Source of the DNA: Saccharomonospora amisosensis
GTDB taxonomy: Bacteria > Actinomycetota > Actinomycetes > Mycobacteriales > Pseudonocardiaceae
Assembly (NCBI RefSeq): GCF_011761185.1
Contig: NZ_JAAOYM010000001.1
Location: forward strand, 3,410,001-3,474,000
DNA length: 64,000 nucleotides
Direction of reading: 5' to 3'
The translations under genes were made by a program, and so were the position numbers. A model generated the notes under the pieces. The model did no database searches and had not been told where the DNA came from. It saw nothing but the letters and a program-made list of their open reading frames with translations. This document shows positions 16,652-24,481 of this stretch, in pieces. Numbering within the stretch: the stretch's first letter is position 1; every line of letters starts with the position of its first letter.

Positions 16652-17716
16652 TCAGCTCGCGGGCGCGGCCGCGCGCGAACGGACGAAGGAAACCGCCCGC
16701 ATCGCCGCGTTGGAGGCCGACGAGACAGTGTCCTCGAGGTCGGCCGGACCAAGCGCGGCGCCACAGGCGAAGATCCCCTCACGGTCGGTCGACACCGGAT
16801 CCAGTGGCGCACCGGGCGAGTCGATGAACCCGTACCTGTTCTGCCCGACGCCGAGCAGCTTGGCCATCTCCCGCGTGCCCGCCGAGGGTTCCATGCCCAC
16901 CGAGAGCACGACCACGTCCATCGGGATCTCCATCGGGCGGCCCATCGTGGTGTCCTCGCCACGCACGATCAGCTGGTCGCCCTTGGGCAGCACCTCGGTA
17001 ACGATGCCCTTAACGTACTGGACGTGGTGTTTCTCCTGCGCGGGCCAGTAGATCTCACTCTCCCAGTACCCGTACATCCGCATGTCGATGTAGAAGATGT
17101 AGACCTTGCAGTCCGGGAGGAGTTCCCGCACCTCGATCGCCTCCTTCGAGGCGACTCCGCAGCAGACCTTGGAGCAGTACTCGTTGCCGATCTGGCGGTC
17201 CCGGCTGCCGACGCACTGGATGAAGCACAGCCGCTCCGGCGGCTTCCCGTTCGACGGCCGGACCACGCGGTGCTCCTTGAGCATCGCCTCGAGGTCCTGG
17301 AGCGCGATCACGTCGGGGAACTCGTAGTAGCCGTACATCTGGGTTTCCCGGCCGGGATCGAAGTGCTGGAACCCGGTCGCGACCACGACGGCACCGCAGT
17401 CGACGCGCTGGGCGCCGTCCGGGCCGTCCACAGCCAACGTAAACGCACCCGGCTCGCCCTCGATGCCGGTCACACGCGTGCTGAGTCGTACCTCGGCGAG
17501 CGGGTGCGAGGTGACCAGTTCCGCCATCCGTCGCATTTGCGGCTCAGCCGCCTCGCCGTGCGGGGTGAGGCCCGCGTAGTTCTCCGCGATCGGGGTACCG
17601 CCGAGAAAATCGCGTTGCTCGATGAGCACGACCTTCGCGCCCACTTCGGCAATGCCGTGTGCGGCGCGCAGGCCGCCAGGTCCGCCGCCGATGACGGCCA
17701 CCGTGTCCGATGCCAT
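16652..17716 (-). CDS. shdrA: sHdrA FAD/Fe-S subunit
   Basis: HdrA-like flavoprotein of 354 aa, shorter than methanogen HdrA. It has the dinucleotide-binding GGGPGG at 10-15 and a Fe-S cluster motif with Cys168 in CVGSRD and Cys181/185/186 in YCSKVCC, the atypical HdrA arrangement. This flavin subunit is the electron hub of the sHdr complex. It lacks the extra ferredoxin domains of methanogenic HdrA, consistent with a sulfur-oxidizing form. It lies 33 bases upstream of nothing else but sHdrHyp and follows sHdrB1. Confidence 0.9.
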   Translation of the reverse strand: MASDTVAVIGGGPGGLRAAHGIAEVGAKVVLIEQRDFLGGTPIAENYAGLTPHGEAAEPQMRRMAELVTSHPLAEVRLSTRVTGIEGEPGAFTLAVDGPDGAQRVDCGAVVVATGFQHFDPGRETQMYGYYEFPDVIALQDLEAMLKEHRVVRPSNGKPPERLCFIQCVGSRDRQIGNEYCSKVCCGVASKEAIEVRELLPDCKVYIFYIDMRMYGYWESEIYWPAQEKHHVQYVKGIVTEVLPKGDQLIVRGEDTTMGRPMEIPMDVVVLSVGMEPSAGTREMAKLLGVGQNRYGFIDSPGAPLDPVSTDREGIFACGAALGPADLEDTVSSASNAAMRAVSFVRSRAAAPAS

Positions 17717-17749
17717 CTGACCTTCCTCGGGTTCGTTGTGCCGGCGCGC

Positions 17750-18940
17750 TCAGTCGACGTCGTCCCAGTCGAGGTAGCGTTTGTCGCCCTTTTCCAGTTT
17801 CTTGAGACCTTCCTGGAACTCCGCCCAGGCCTGCTCCCAGTCGATGCCCATCTTTTCCAGCAAGGGCCGGTAGTCCGCGGAATGCCAGTGCAGCTGGCAA
17901 ACCTTGTACGGGTGCGCGCCCATCGCCAGTGCCGCGAACTGGGCCTCACTCATCACGGCGACCCCGACATTGCGTTCGTGCGCCTTGGCCGCGAACTGGC
18001 TCTTGTCCAAAGTGGTCACGCATCCGGTGTCGTGAGTCAGCACGACATCGGGGTCGGCCTCCTCCTTCATCACCTCGATCTTGCGCATGGTCGCGAAGGA
18101 TCGGGTGAAGTCACGCTGCACGAGGATGTGCCGGAAGCCGAAGCCGCAGCAGTCGAACCAGGTGGAGTACTCGCGGACGTCGGCGCCGAGCCGCTCCGCC
18201 AGACCGGTCACGACGGCCGTGCGCTGGCCGCCGTAGACGTCCGGATCGTAGATCGCGTCGCCTTCGACCAGCTTGTAGTAGTGGCACGCCGGATGCACCG
18301 TGACCCGGACGCCGGAGAGATCCCTGGTCTGCAACGCGGCGATCTCGTCACGCATCGCGTAGAACCACTCGGAGTAGTGGACAAGCTCCTCGGGGAAGAC
18401 GAGGTCCTTGCCGAGCTTGCCCATGATCTCCCGCACCTCGGTGCGCAACTCGGGGTGCGTCAGTAACTCCTCGCGCACCTCCTTGTAGTGCCCGTAGGAG
18501 GTTCCGCAGTGAACCAGCGGGAAGTATCCGGTCTCCTGCGCCGCGGCGAAGTTTCGAACCGCGACAGCCGCCTGGGCGGCCACGTTGGACGTGGCACTGG
18601 CGTAGTAGTTCCACGCGGTGCACGAGGTCTGGTCGCGGGGGTCGTGGTAGTCGTACCCCAGCTTGCGCATCACCCAGAAGATCGAGGTGGAGTAGCCGGG
18701 GATGTGCCCGCACTGGCCACAGGACTTGTGGTGCCAGAGGTGTCCTTTCTGGATCCGCTTCTCCCTGCCGTACTTGGTCGGAACCGTGACGACATCGCCC
18801 TGGATCTTCTGTACGACGAGCTCGCCCTGCTCCTCCAGCCTCAGCAGCTCCGCCGTCGGATCTTCCAGCGCTCGGTGGTCCTCGCCGCGCTCGAAACGCT
18901 CCTTCTTGCGTAACAACGCTTCGACCGGAATCGTGGTCAT
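17750..18940 (-). CDS. shdrB1: sHdrB1 CCG-domain subunit
   Basis: HdrB-like protein of 396 aa starting with ATG at 18940 in an ATGA overlap with sHdrC1; a longer frame in the same phase is antisense to sHdrC1. Cys-rich segments are SCGQCGHIPG, HPACHYYKLVEG and WFDCCGFGFRH, followed by HDTGCVTTL. These fit the two CCG domains that bind the non-cubane [4Fe-4S] clusters at the disulfide-type active site. It pairs with sHdrC1 and sHdrA. An N-terminal about 70-residue charged extension (KKERFERGEDHRALED) is longer than in minimal HdrB. Confidence 0.88.
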   Translation of the reverse strand: MTTIPVEALLRKKERFERGEDHRALEDPTAELLRLEEQGELVVQKIQGDVVTVPTKYGREKRIQKGHLWHHKSCGQCGHIPGYSTSIFWVMRKLGYDYHDPRDQTSCTAWNYYASATSNVAAQAAVAVRNFAAAQETGYFPLVHCGTSYGHYKEVREELLTHPELRTEVREIMGKLGKDLVFPEELVHYSEWFYAMRDEIAALQTRDLSGVRVTVHPACHYYKLVEGDAIYDPDVYGGQRTAVVTGLAERLGADVREYSTWFDCCGFGFRHILVQRDFTRSFATMRKIEVMKEEADPDVVLTHDTGCVTTLDKSQFAAKAHERNVGVAVMSEAQFAALAMGAHPYKVCQLHWHSADYRPLLEKMGIDWEQAWAEFQEGLKKLEKGDKRYLDWDDVD

Positions 18941-19656
18941 AGCTCTATACCTTCCTCTTCGAGGCGCTCCTCCATCACGTCTTGCAGGATCGAATGCAGG
19001 CTGGTGTCGACGTCGGCGATCATGTCCAGCGCCCCGGTGTGCAGCCAGATCAGGTAGAGCTCCACCAGCGTCTTGTCCGAGACGTCCCACCCGGTGCTCG
19101 TCGTGTGCAGTGTTTCCGACGGCAGCGCGCGACGCCACAGATCCAGGTTGTTCGAAACGTCGCCGGTCTCCGGGCCCCAGTCGGGGAACGCGTCGGGCTG
19201 GAGCATGTCCGGGGAAACCTGCGTACCGGTTGACATGATCTTGTAGATGATCCGTGAGTAGCCTTCGAGCGCTTCCTTGGCGGAGGCAAGCCCGTTGTTG
19301 ATAGCGACCTCGCGCATGATCGTGATGATTCCGCCGGGGTTGTTGCCACGTGGGCAGCGCAGGCAGGAGAAGCACTGGGAGCACTCCCAGATGTCTTCCT
19401 GCATCTGCTGGTAGACGAGTTCCACGTCCTCACGGGCGGCGGCCTGCGCGACGCGCCGTGGACTGAAGTCGTAGAACCTGGCGGATGGACAGGCGGCTAC
19501 GCAGATGCCGCACTCGTAGCAGCCGTAGAGGTAATCGGAAAAGCGGATGTCGCTCTTCACCTCGTCGAACAGCCGCGCCTTCTCCTCGTACGACACGTCC
19601 GGGTAGCCCGCGACGGTCGGAGACTTGTAGTAGCTCGGTGCTTCGGTCACGACCAC
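18937..19656 (-). CDS. shdrC1: sHdrC1 Fe-S subunit
   Basis: HdrC-like ferredoxin-type protein of 239 aa with two [4Fe-4S] motifs, CYECGICVAACP (Cys46/49/52/56) and CSQCFSCLRCP (from Cys92). The second motif has C-x2-C-x2-C-x2-C, tighter than the first. It transfers electrons between the CCG subunit and sHdrA. The C-terminal 110 residues are helical and typical of sHdrC1. It starts with GTG 6 bases after dsrE and overlaps sHdrB1. Confidence 0.9.
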   Translation of the reverse strand: MVVTEAPSYYKSPTVAGYPDVSYEEKARLFDEVKSDIRFSDYLYGCYECGICVAACPSARFYDFSPRRVAQAAAREDVELVYQQMQEDIWECSQCFSCLRCPRGNNPGGIITIMREVAINNGLASAKEALEGYSRIIYKIMSTGTQVSPDMLQPDAFPDWGPETGDVSNNLDLWRRALPSETLHTTSTGWDVSDKTLVELYLIWLHTGALDMIADVDTSLHSILQDVMEERLEEEGIEL

Positions 19657-19662
19657 TGTCCC

Positions 19663-20046
19663 CTAGAAGCTGATTACCGCGTCGGCGTTGATCGCCAGGT
19701 CGTTGAAGGCCGCACCGCCGATCATCTCGACCCCGTCGATCAGGCTGTCGAGTTCGAGATCGTTGAGGTCGAGCGACGGTTGGCAGACCAGCAGCCGGAC
19801 GCCGAGCGTCGTGGCCTGGTCGATGAAGTGACGCAACGGCTGCCCTCGGTCGCCCTTGGGGCCGATCTTGTCGACCACCTCACGCTGCAACAGGGTTGGG
19901 CCGTACATCGTGAAGTAGATCATCACTTCACTGTCCATCGCGGCTGCGGAGGCCGCGAGGAAGAACGGTGTCGCCGATCGCCCTGGATCATCGACGCCGT
20001 GCGTCTGTACGTAAAGGATCTTGCTGTCGAATTCTTCCGACCACAT
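19663..20046 (-). CDS. dsrE: DsrE-family sulfurtransferase
   Basis: DsrE-like protein of 127 aa. A single cysteine, Cys88 in RLLVCQPSLD, lies where DsrE-type proteins keep their persulfide cysteine. The fold is indicated by the ILYVQTHGVDDPGR strand-loop and the AMDSEVMIYFTMYG segment. It is next to tusA and just upstream of sHdrC1, as in many sHdr loci, and probably passes sulfane sulfur from TusA towards LbpA. It is distinct from the larger DsrE2-like protein at the other end of the operon. Confidence 0.85.
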   Translation of the reverse strand: MWSEEFDSKILYVQTHGVDDPGRSATPFFLAASAAAMDSEVMIYFTMYGPTLLQREVVDKIGPKGDRGQPLRHFIDQATTLGVRLLVCQPSLDLNDLELDSLIDGVEMIGGAAFNDLAINADAVISF

Positions 20047-20056
20047 GGGACTCTCC

Positions 20057-20302
20057 TCACTTCACCCTGCGGATGAGGACATGGAAAACGTCCCCGTCCT
20101 TGCGGACGTCCAGCAGGTCGTTCCCGGTGCGGCCCGTCCAGGCACGCATGTCGGGATCGACCCCGGGGTCGGTGGCGAGCAGTTCCAGAACCTGGCCGGC
20201 GGAGATGCTTTTGATCGCCTGAGCCGTCTTGATCACAGGAAGCGGGCACTGCATGCCCGTGCAGTCGAGTACTTGATCGGCGGTCGGCAGGGACTCGGCC
20301 AC
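20057..20302 (-). CDS. tusA: TusA sulfur carrier
   Basis: TusA-family protein of 81 aa with the invariant CPLP motif (Cys19) and an additional Cys14. It carries persulfide sulfur in the cytoplasm and here heads the minus-strand sulfur operon. The GTG at 20302 is the only plausible start. A candidate operator (20360-20383) lies 58-81 bases upstream. It is followed after 10 bases by dsrE. Confidence 0.92.
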   Translation of the reverse strand: MAESLPTADQVLDCTGMQCPLPVIKTAQAIKSISAGQVLELLATDPGVDPDMRAWTGRTGNDLLDVRKDGDVFHVLIRRVK

Positions 20303-20359
20303 GGTATCGTCTCCTCATTGAGATCGAAACCACACGCGTGATTGCAACCACACATGTGA

Positions 20360-20383
20360 GCTTGCTTATATACTGATATGCGA
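20360..20383. promoter_or_regulatory. candidate operator B (ArsR-type), shared with 1872-1895
   Basis: AT-rich site in the divergent region between tusA and the zinc protein gene. It keeps the core CTTATATA, an ATAT half-site and a trailing CGA, matching site A at 20 of 24 positions. It probably overlaps the tusA promoter and could serve both directions. The two ArsR genes at 20804-21516 lie next to it. Binding is inferred from similarity and position only. Confidence 0.58.
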
Positions 20384-20445
20384 CACCTACTTCTGTCCAG
20401 ACCTTCGCCCGAACTGGTTTCATCGGACCTGCTGAGCGCCGTGAT

Positions 20446-20799
20446 ATGACCATCACTGACCTGCACTGCGATCACTGCGACCGCTTCGTTTCCGCGCCGG
20501 ACGCGGGGGTGCGCTTCGTCTACCACCCGGGACGAGCGCAGTTTCGCGACAGCTCGGGGCTGCTCTGCGCCCCGTGCTGGGACGAGCTCGAGCAATGGCT
20601 CGGTCAGGACCGGCCGCTGCGGCAGTGCGCGGTGTGCCGCGAGCAGGTGACGCGAGAGCAGAGCCTGCACGTACACCGGGTCGACGATGCCCAGGCCTGG
20701 CGGCTGTGCGGGCGGCACACCGTGGAGTTCCTCAACGGCCTGCGCACGGTCGAACCGAAACTCGACTCAGCGACGTTCCGGTTCCCGGCGCAGGAGTAG
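20446..20799 (+). CDS. Small Cys/His-rich protein divergent from the sulfur operon
   Basis: Protein of 117 aa with metal-binding-like motifs: CDHCD near the N-terminus, CAPCWDELEQW, CAVCREQ, and a His-rich region (LHVHRVDDAQAWRLCGRH). It reads as a zinc-ribbon-like protein and no family was recognised. It starts 146 bases from tusA on the opposite strand, sharing the operator-B region, and ends 4 bases before the stop of ArsR copy 1. Control by the same regulator is likely; function is unknown. Confidence 0.6.
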   Translation: MTITDLHCDHCDRFVSAPDAGVRFVYHPGRAQFRDSSGLLCAPCWDELEQWLGQDRPLRQCAVCREQVTREQSLHVHRVDDAQAWRLCGRHTVEFLNGLRTVEPKLDSATFRFPAQE

Positions 20800-20803
20800 G
20801 AGT

Positions 20804-21121
20804 TCAGTCCTCGGGCCGGTCCTGGCAACCCTGCTCGCGCATGAACTCGCAGAGCAGGTCGACAGCCTGCACGATCTTGTGGCTGGTCAGCGCGTAGTAG
20901 ACGTTGTTGCCGTCGCGTCGGGCGGTGAGGATGCCCCGATCGCTCAGCATCCGCAGGTGCTGGCTGGCGTTCGGCTGCGAGGTGCCCAGCGCGTCGACGA
21001 TCTCGCCGACCGTCCGGTGACCGTCCCGCAGTTCCTCGATGATGGATAACCGCATGGGCTCCGCGATGGCCTTGCACACCCGCGCGTACAGCTCATACAT
21101 CTCCTGCGCTTCGACGTGCAT
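20804..21121 (-). CDS. ArsR-family regulator 1 (three Cys)
   Basis: ArsR-type winged-helix regulator of 105 aa. The DNA-binding segment is TVGEIVDALGTSQPNASQHLRMLSDRG (recognition helix around SQPNASQHL). Cys16, Cys91 and Cys99 could sense persulfide or thiols, as in sulfur-responsive ArsR proteins of other sHdr/sqr loci. It converges on the zinc protein gene and lies in tandem with a second ArsR. It is the best candidate repressor of the operator-A/B genes. A metal-sensing role cannot be excluded. Confidence 0.85.
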   Translation of the reverse strand: MHVEAQEMYELYARVCKAIAEPMRLSIIEELRDGHRTVGEIVDALGTSQPNASQHLRMLSDRGILTARRDGNNVYYALTSHKIVQAVDLLCEFMREQGCQDRPED

Positions 21122-21186
21122 GCGCCACCTCCTGGCTTCGCGGAAACACTACCGGCGCAGCTGGCGGACCCTGCTCGGTCCGGGGG

Positions 21187-21516
21187 TCATCCTGCCAGGT
21201 TCACGCCGCCGTGCACACCAAGTTCCTCGGCCATGAACTCGCGTAGCAGGTCGACGGCTCGCACGACCTTCTTGCTGGTCAGGGTATAGAAGATGGTGCT
21301 ACCAGCGCGTTGAGTCGTTACGATTCCGCGGTCGCGCAGCAGCGCCAGATGCCTGCTGGCGTTGGGCTGGGAGATCTGCACCTTTTCCGCGATCTCGCCG
21401 ACCGAGCGCCTGCCGTTCCGAAGCTCGTTGATGATGAGCAGCCGTGTCGGGTCGGCGAGCGCCTTGCAGATGCGGGCATGCAACTCAGTGAGCTCACCCT
21501 GGTTCGTATGTCTCAC
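21187..21516 (-). CDS. ArsR-family regulator 2
   Basis: Second ArsR-type regulator, 109 aa, clearly paralogous to regulator 1: same layout, SQPNASRHLALLRDRG recognition region and a KKVVRAVDLLREFM C-terminal helix. It keeps only one cysteine (Cys17 in ARICKAL), aligned with Cys16 of copy 1, and lacks the two C-terminal Cys. The signal may therefore differ. The start is GTG at 21516; the gene is 65 bases upstream of copy 1 on the same strand, so they may be co-transcribed. Confidence 0.83.
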   Translation of the reverse strand: MRHTNQGELTELHARICKALADPTRLLIINELRNGRRSVGEIAEKVQISQPNASRHLALLRDRGIVTTQRAGSTIFYTLTSKKVVRAVDLLREFMAEELGVHGGVNLAG

Positions 21517-21925
21517 ACCAGCTCCATCCGCTCGCGGGCACCAAGGCCGCGCAACAGCCCTCCTGCTGACAGGTTACCTGAGCATGCCGCACAACCGATG
21601 CGTGCAGATGCCGCTTCACCTGCGACGCCGACTGGCCGAAGCACGCCACCGCGCGACAACGTCAGCTACCAACCTGGTTCGCCGGGAGTTCGTCATCTGG
21701 CCACTTTGCGAGGATTGAACCTTGGACAACAGCTGCTTACCCCCGGTAACCGGCCTGCCCGCAAGGTGAGGCCACTGCGGCGACGGAGGTCGGTGACGCC
21801 TGGGAGCGCTGGTCGAGACCACTGCGCCGCGAGCTGACGCGCGCCTTCTCGACCGCAGGGGATTGCCCGAACAGTCCTGGGGAATCCGGCCAGAAACCGT
21901 CCGTTTCCGCTGGGACGGTAGTGGA
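21517..21925. other. Intergenic stretch, no gene recognised
   Basis: About 409 bases between ArsR copy 2 and the winged-helix gene. Both flanking genes are transcribed outwards, so two promoters are expected here. I see no AT-rich site like operators A/B, no hairpin of note, and no frame with convincing protein similarity. Open frames here are antisense artefacts of high GC. Confidence 0.6.
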
Positions 21926-23053
21926 ATGCCAGGCAACGAGGTTCTCAACAGCCGAGCGCTCAACCGCGCCACGCTCGCGCGGCAACTGCTGCTCGACCGC
22001 GCCGACCTGCCCGTGCTCGACGCGGTCACGCACCTGTGCGGCCTGCAGGCGCAGGAACCGCAGGAGCCGTTCATCGGGCTCTGGTCGCGGCTGCGCGCGT
22101 TCGAACCTACGATGCTGTCGGATCTGCTGATCGGGCGGAGCGTGGTGCGAACCCACCTCATGCGCCACACCATCCATCTGGTCGACGCCCGGGACGCACT
22201 GGCGTGGCGAGCGCGCCACAGCACCATGCAGTGGCAGCGGGTGCTCGGGGTATACCGCCGCGAACTTGAGGGGGTGGACCCCGACGAGTTCGCTGAGGCG
22301 GCGCGGGAGGTTCTGGCCGACGGTGAGCCCCGCACGATCGCCGAGCTCGGGCGCGCGCTCGCCGCTCGCTGGCCTGCTAACGGGCCGAGGGCGCTGGGTG
22401 AGTTGGCGCTGGCACTCGTTCCGATGGCGCAACTGCCACCGCGTGGACTGTGGCGCACGAAGGCAGGGGCGCGCAATCTCCCGCTTGCCACCTGGCTGGG
22501 CAAGGAGATCGATCCGCCGTCGCCGGAGGGTGCCGATCAGGTCGCTGCCGAGCTGGTGCGGCGCTATCTGACCGCGTTCGGCCCCGCCGCCACCGCCGAT
22601 CTACGCACCTGGAGTGGCCTCGCCGGGCTACCGGCAACGGTGGCCGCGATGCGCGAGGAGTTGGTCAGCTTCCGCGACGAGCGCGGTCGGGAACTCCTCG
22701 ACCTGCCCGACGCGCCCCGGCCCGACCCGGGCACGCCCGCTCCGGTGCGGTTCCTGCCGGCTTTCGACAACGCGATCCTCGGCTACCACGACCGCGGCCG
22801 GATCGTCGACGACGAGAACCGTGGCCTTTCGGTTGCCGGCGCCAGGGTCGTGCTCGTCGACGGCCTGGTCGCCGCCACGTGGAAGGTGGAAGCGGACCCC
22901 GAAGCGGATCCCGCTGCGGACGCAGTGGTCGTCACCCCGCTGCGCCGGTTCTCCCGAGCCGAACGCACGGCGGTCGCCGAGGAGGGCCGACAGTTGGCGG
23001 GGTTCCTGACCGACTCCGGCAGCCACCGTGTACGGGTCACCGACCGGGAGTGA
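21926..23053 (+). CDS. Winged-helix DNA-binding domain protein (HTH_42/AlkZ-like)
   Basis: Protein of 375 aa resembling the winged-helix family (DUF1006/HTH_42) that includes AlkZ-type glycosylases. Visible are GLQAQEPQEPFIGLWSRL and the LMRHTIHLVDARDAL motif near the start and an LPAFDNAILGYHDRGRI segment near the C-terminus. In some streptomycetes such proteins protect against DNA-alkylating or crosslinking metabolites, which is notable near an enediyne cluster, but the family is widespread and not diagnostic. The ATG at 21926 was chosen because upstream codons lack family similarity. Confidence 0.72.
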   Translation: MPGNEVLNSRALNRATLARQLLLDRADLPVLDAVTHLCGLQAQEPQEPFIGLWSRLRAFEPTMLSDLLIGRSVVRTHLMRHTIHLVDARDALAWRARHSTMQWQRVLGVYRRELEGVDPDEFAEAAREVLADGEPRTIAELGRALAARWPANGPRALGELALALVPMAQLPPRGLWRTKAGARNLPLATWLGKEIDPPSPEGADQVAAELVRRYLTAFGPAATADLRTWSGLAGLPATVAAMREELVSFRDERGRELLDLPDAPRPDPGTPAPVRFLPAFDNAILGYHDRGRIVDDENRGLSVAGARVVLVDGLVAATWKVEADPEADPAADAVVVTPLRRFSRAERTAVAEEGRQLAGFLTDSGSHRVRVTDRE

Positions 23054-23089
23054 TCACTCGTTCCACGGCCTGCCCGGCAAGTGCGGTAA

Positions 23090-23590
23090 GGACCGCGCCG
23101 GGGCTCCGCACCCGCTGCCGGCGAACTTGCTGCTTCCTCAATGGATCGCCACCCACTGGCCCAAGTATGAGGAGGGTGGGCGAAGCGTCGGTGGCACCGC
23201 CGATCGTGCCGACTGGCGGGTGGCCCGCACGGTGTTCGTCGCCGACGATGAGGAAACCGCGCGCTCGTACGGCAAGGGCCACAAGGACAGCCCTTACCGC
23301 TACTACTACGGCAAGATGCTGCACAAGATGCGCATTCTTGGGAGGCTCAACCCGTTCAAGGAGGACCAGGACATGCCCGACGAGGACGTGACGCTTGAGC
23401 GAGTGCTCGATGCGCTGGTCATCGCCGGCACTGCTGAGCAGGTGGCCGACCAGATCTCCAAGCTCAACGACGAGGTGGGCGGGTTCGGCGAGTTGGTGTA
23501 AATGCGGGGCTCGACTGGCTCGACCCGGCGCTGGCTCGCCGATCCATGGAACTCATGGCTCAGTCCGTGATGCCGAAGGTGGAAGTGTGA
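23090..23590 (+). pseudogene. LLM-class flavin monooxygenase relic (frameshifted)
   Basis: C-terminal part of a luciferase-like monooxygenase. A good match begins near 23120 (NLLLPQWIATHWPKYEEGG) and runs to GFGELV at a TAA near 23499. The typical ending then reappears in another frame (LDWLDPALARRSMELMAQSV), showing a frameshift at about 23500. The N-terminal domain is absent. The true terminal stop overlaps the GTG of the next gene. It is a decayed gene at the edge of the metabolite cluster. Confidence 0.75.
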
Positions 23591-24165
23591 ACGAGGTTCC
23601 GGCGTCGAACTCCCGAAGGTTTCCGCTGCCACCAGCGGATACGTGGTCGGCTGAGACGCGGCAGGCCATCCACCGTGTTGTGAACGGCCCTCGGGGCGCC
23701 CTGCTCGGGCCTTTCGTCCCGCTGGCGCGGTCGGCGGGGTTGCTTGACTCGGTGCAGGCGGTTGGAGAGTTTCTCCGCTATCGATCAGGCTTGCGCGGCA
23801 AGGTACTGGAGACGCTGGTGCTGACGGTCGCGGCTCGCTGGAACGCCGCTTACGAGTGGAGCCACCATGCGCCAATCGCCGCTGCTGCCGGGGTGGCACC
23901 GGAGTGCGTCGAGGCGATCCGGCAGGGGCGGGAACCACGGGGCGACGACGAGGTGGCTGCCGTGTGGGCCGTCGTGCAGGAGCTCAGCACCATCGGGGAT
24001 CTCGCTGAGAAAACCTACCGTTCGGCGGTGGACCGGTGGGGCGAGCGGCAAACCGTCGAGCTAATCACTGCTGCGGGCTACTACACCATGCTCGGGTGGA
24101 TCCTGAACGTGGCGCAGGTAGTGCCGGAGGAGCAAGACGACGAGAACGGCAAGGGCTCATCTTGA
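23587..24165 (+). CDS. Carboxymuconolactone decarboxylase/AhpD-like protein
   Basis: Protein of 192 aa starting with GTG at 23587, where the stop of the LLM relic overlaps (GTGTGA). It has the helical CMD pattern: GPFVPLARSAGLLDSVQAVGEF, LETLVLTVAARWNAAYEWSHH (where family members often place an ExxH/Cys active site; here AAYEWSHH without Cys) and the GYYTMLGWILNV end. Lack of the CxxC of AhpD argues for a CMD-like enzyme of unknown substrate. The preserved frame and coupling suggest a once longer operon with the LLM gene. Confidence 0.75.
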   Translation: MNEVPASNSRRFPLPPADTWSAETRQAIHRVVNGPRGALLGPFVPLARSAGLLDSVQAVGEFLRYRSGLRGKVLETLVLTVAARWNAAYEWSHHAPIAAAAGVAPECVEAIRQGREPRGDDEVAAVWAVVQELSTIGDLAEKTYRSAVDRWGERQTVELITAAGYYTMLGWILNVAQVVPEEQDDENGKGSS

Positions 24166-24481
24166 CGTTGCGACGGATCGTCATGCTGCCCCCGCTGGGG
24201 AGCAGTCGAGAGTTCTGGGATCTCGTCTATCCGGACGGTCTGCCGGAAGGTGATTTCGCCGTGGACCTGCCAGGGCACGGCGCGGCGGCCACCGAACCGA
24301 GTGCGTACCGAACGGCGTGCCAGGTACTCGAGCAAGGCGTCGAGACTGTGTGGCTTCATGGCAAGCATGGGGCCGCCATCGAGGACAACGCCGCCTTCGG
24401 TCGCGTCGTCGAGGCGTTCGCAGCGCGTGCCACGATCGCGCCGCGCAGCCGGATGGCCGCGCGGGTTGCGCCGGCAGTTCG
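24162..24481 (+). pseudogene. Alpha/beta-hydrolase fragment
   Basis: Starts with a TTG overlapping the CMD stop. The beginning (MLPPLGSSREFWDL then VDLPGHG) matches alpha/beta-hydrolase N-termini, but no GxSxG nucleophile follows and similarity fades before the frame runs into the antisense of the NmrA-like gene. It looks like a truncated, internally deleted relic. Confidence 0.45.

Noticed and set aside
16268-18466. Long + strand open frame opposite sHdrA/B1
   Set aside because: Antisense to conserved sHdr genes; long frames are expected by chance in high-GC DNA and it shows no family motif.
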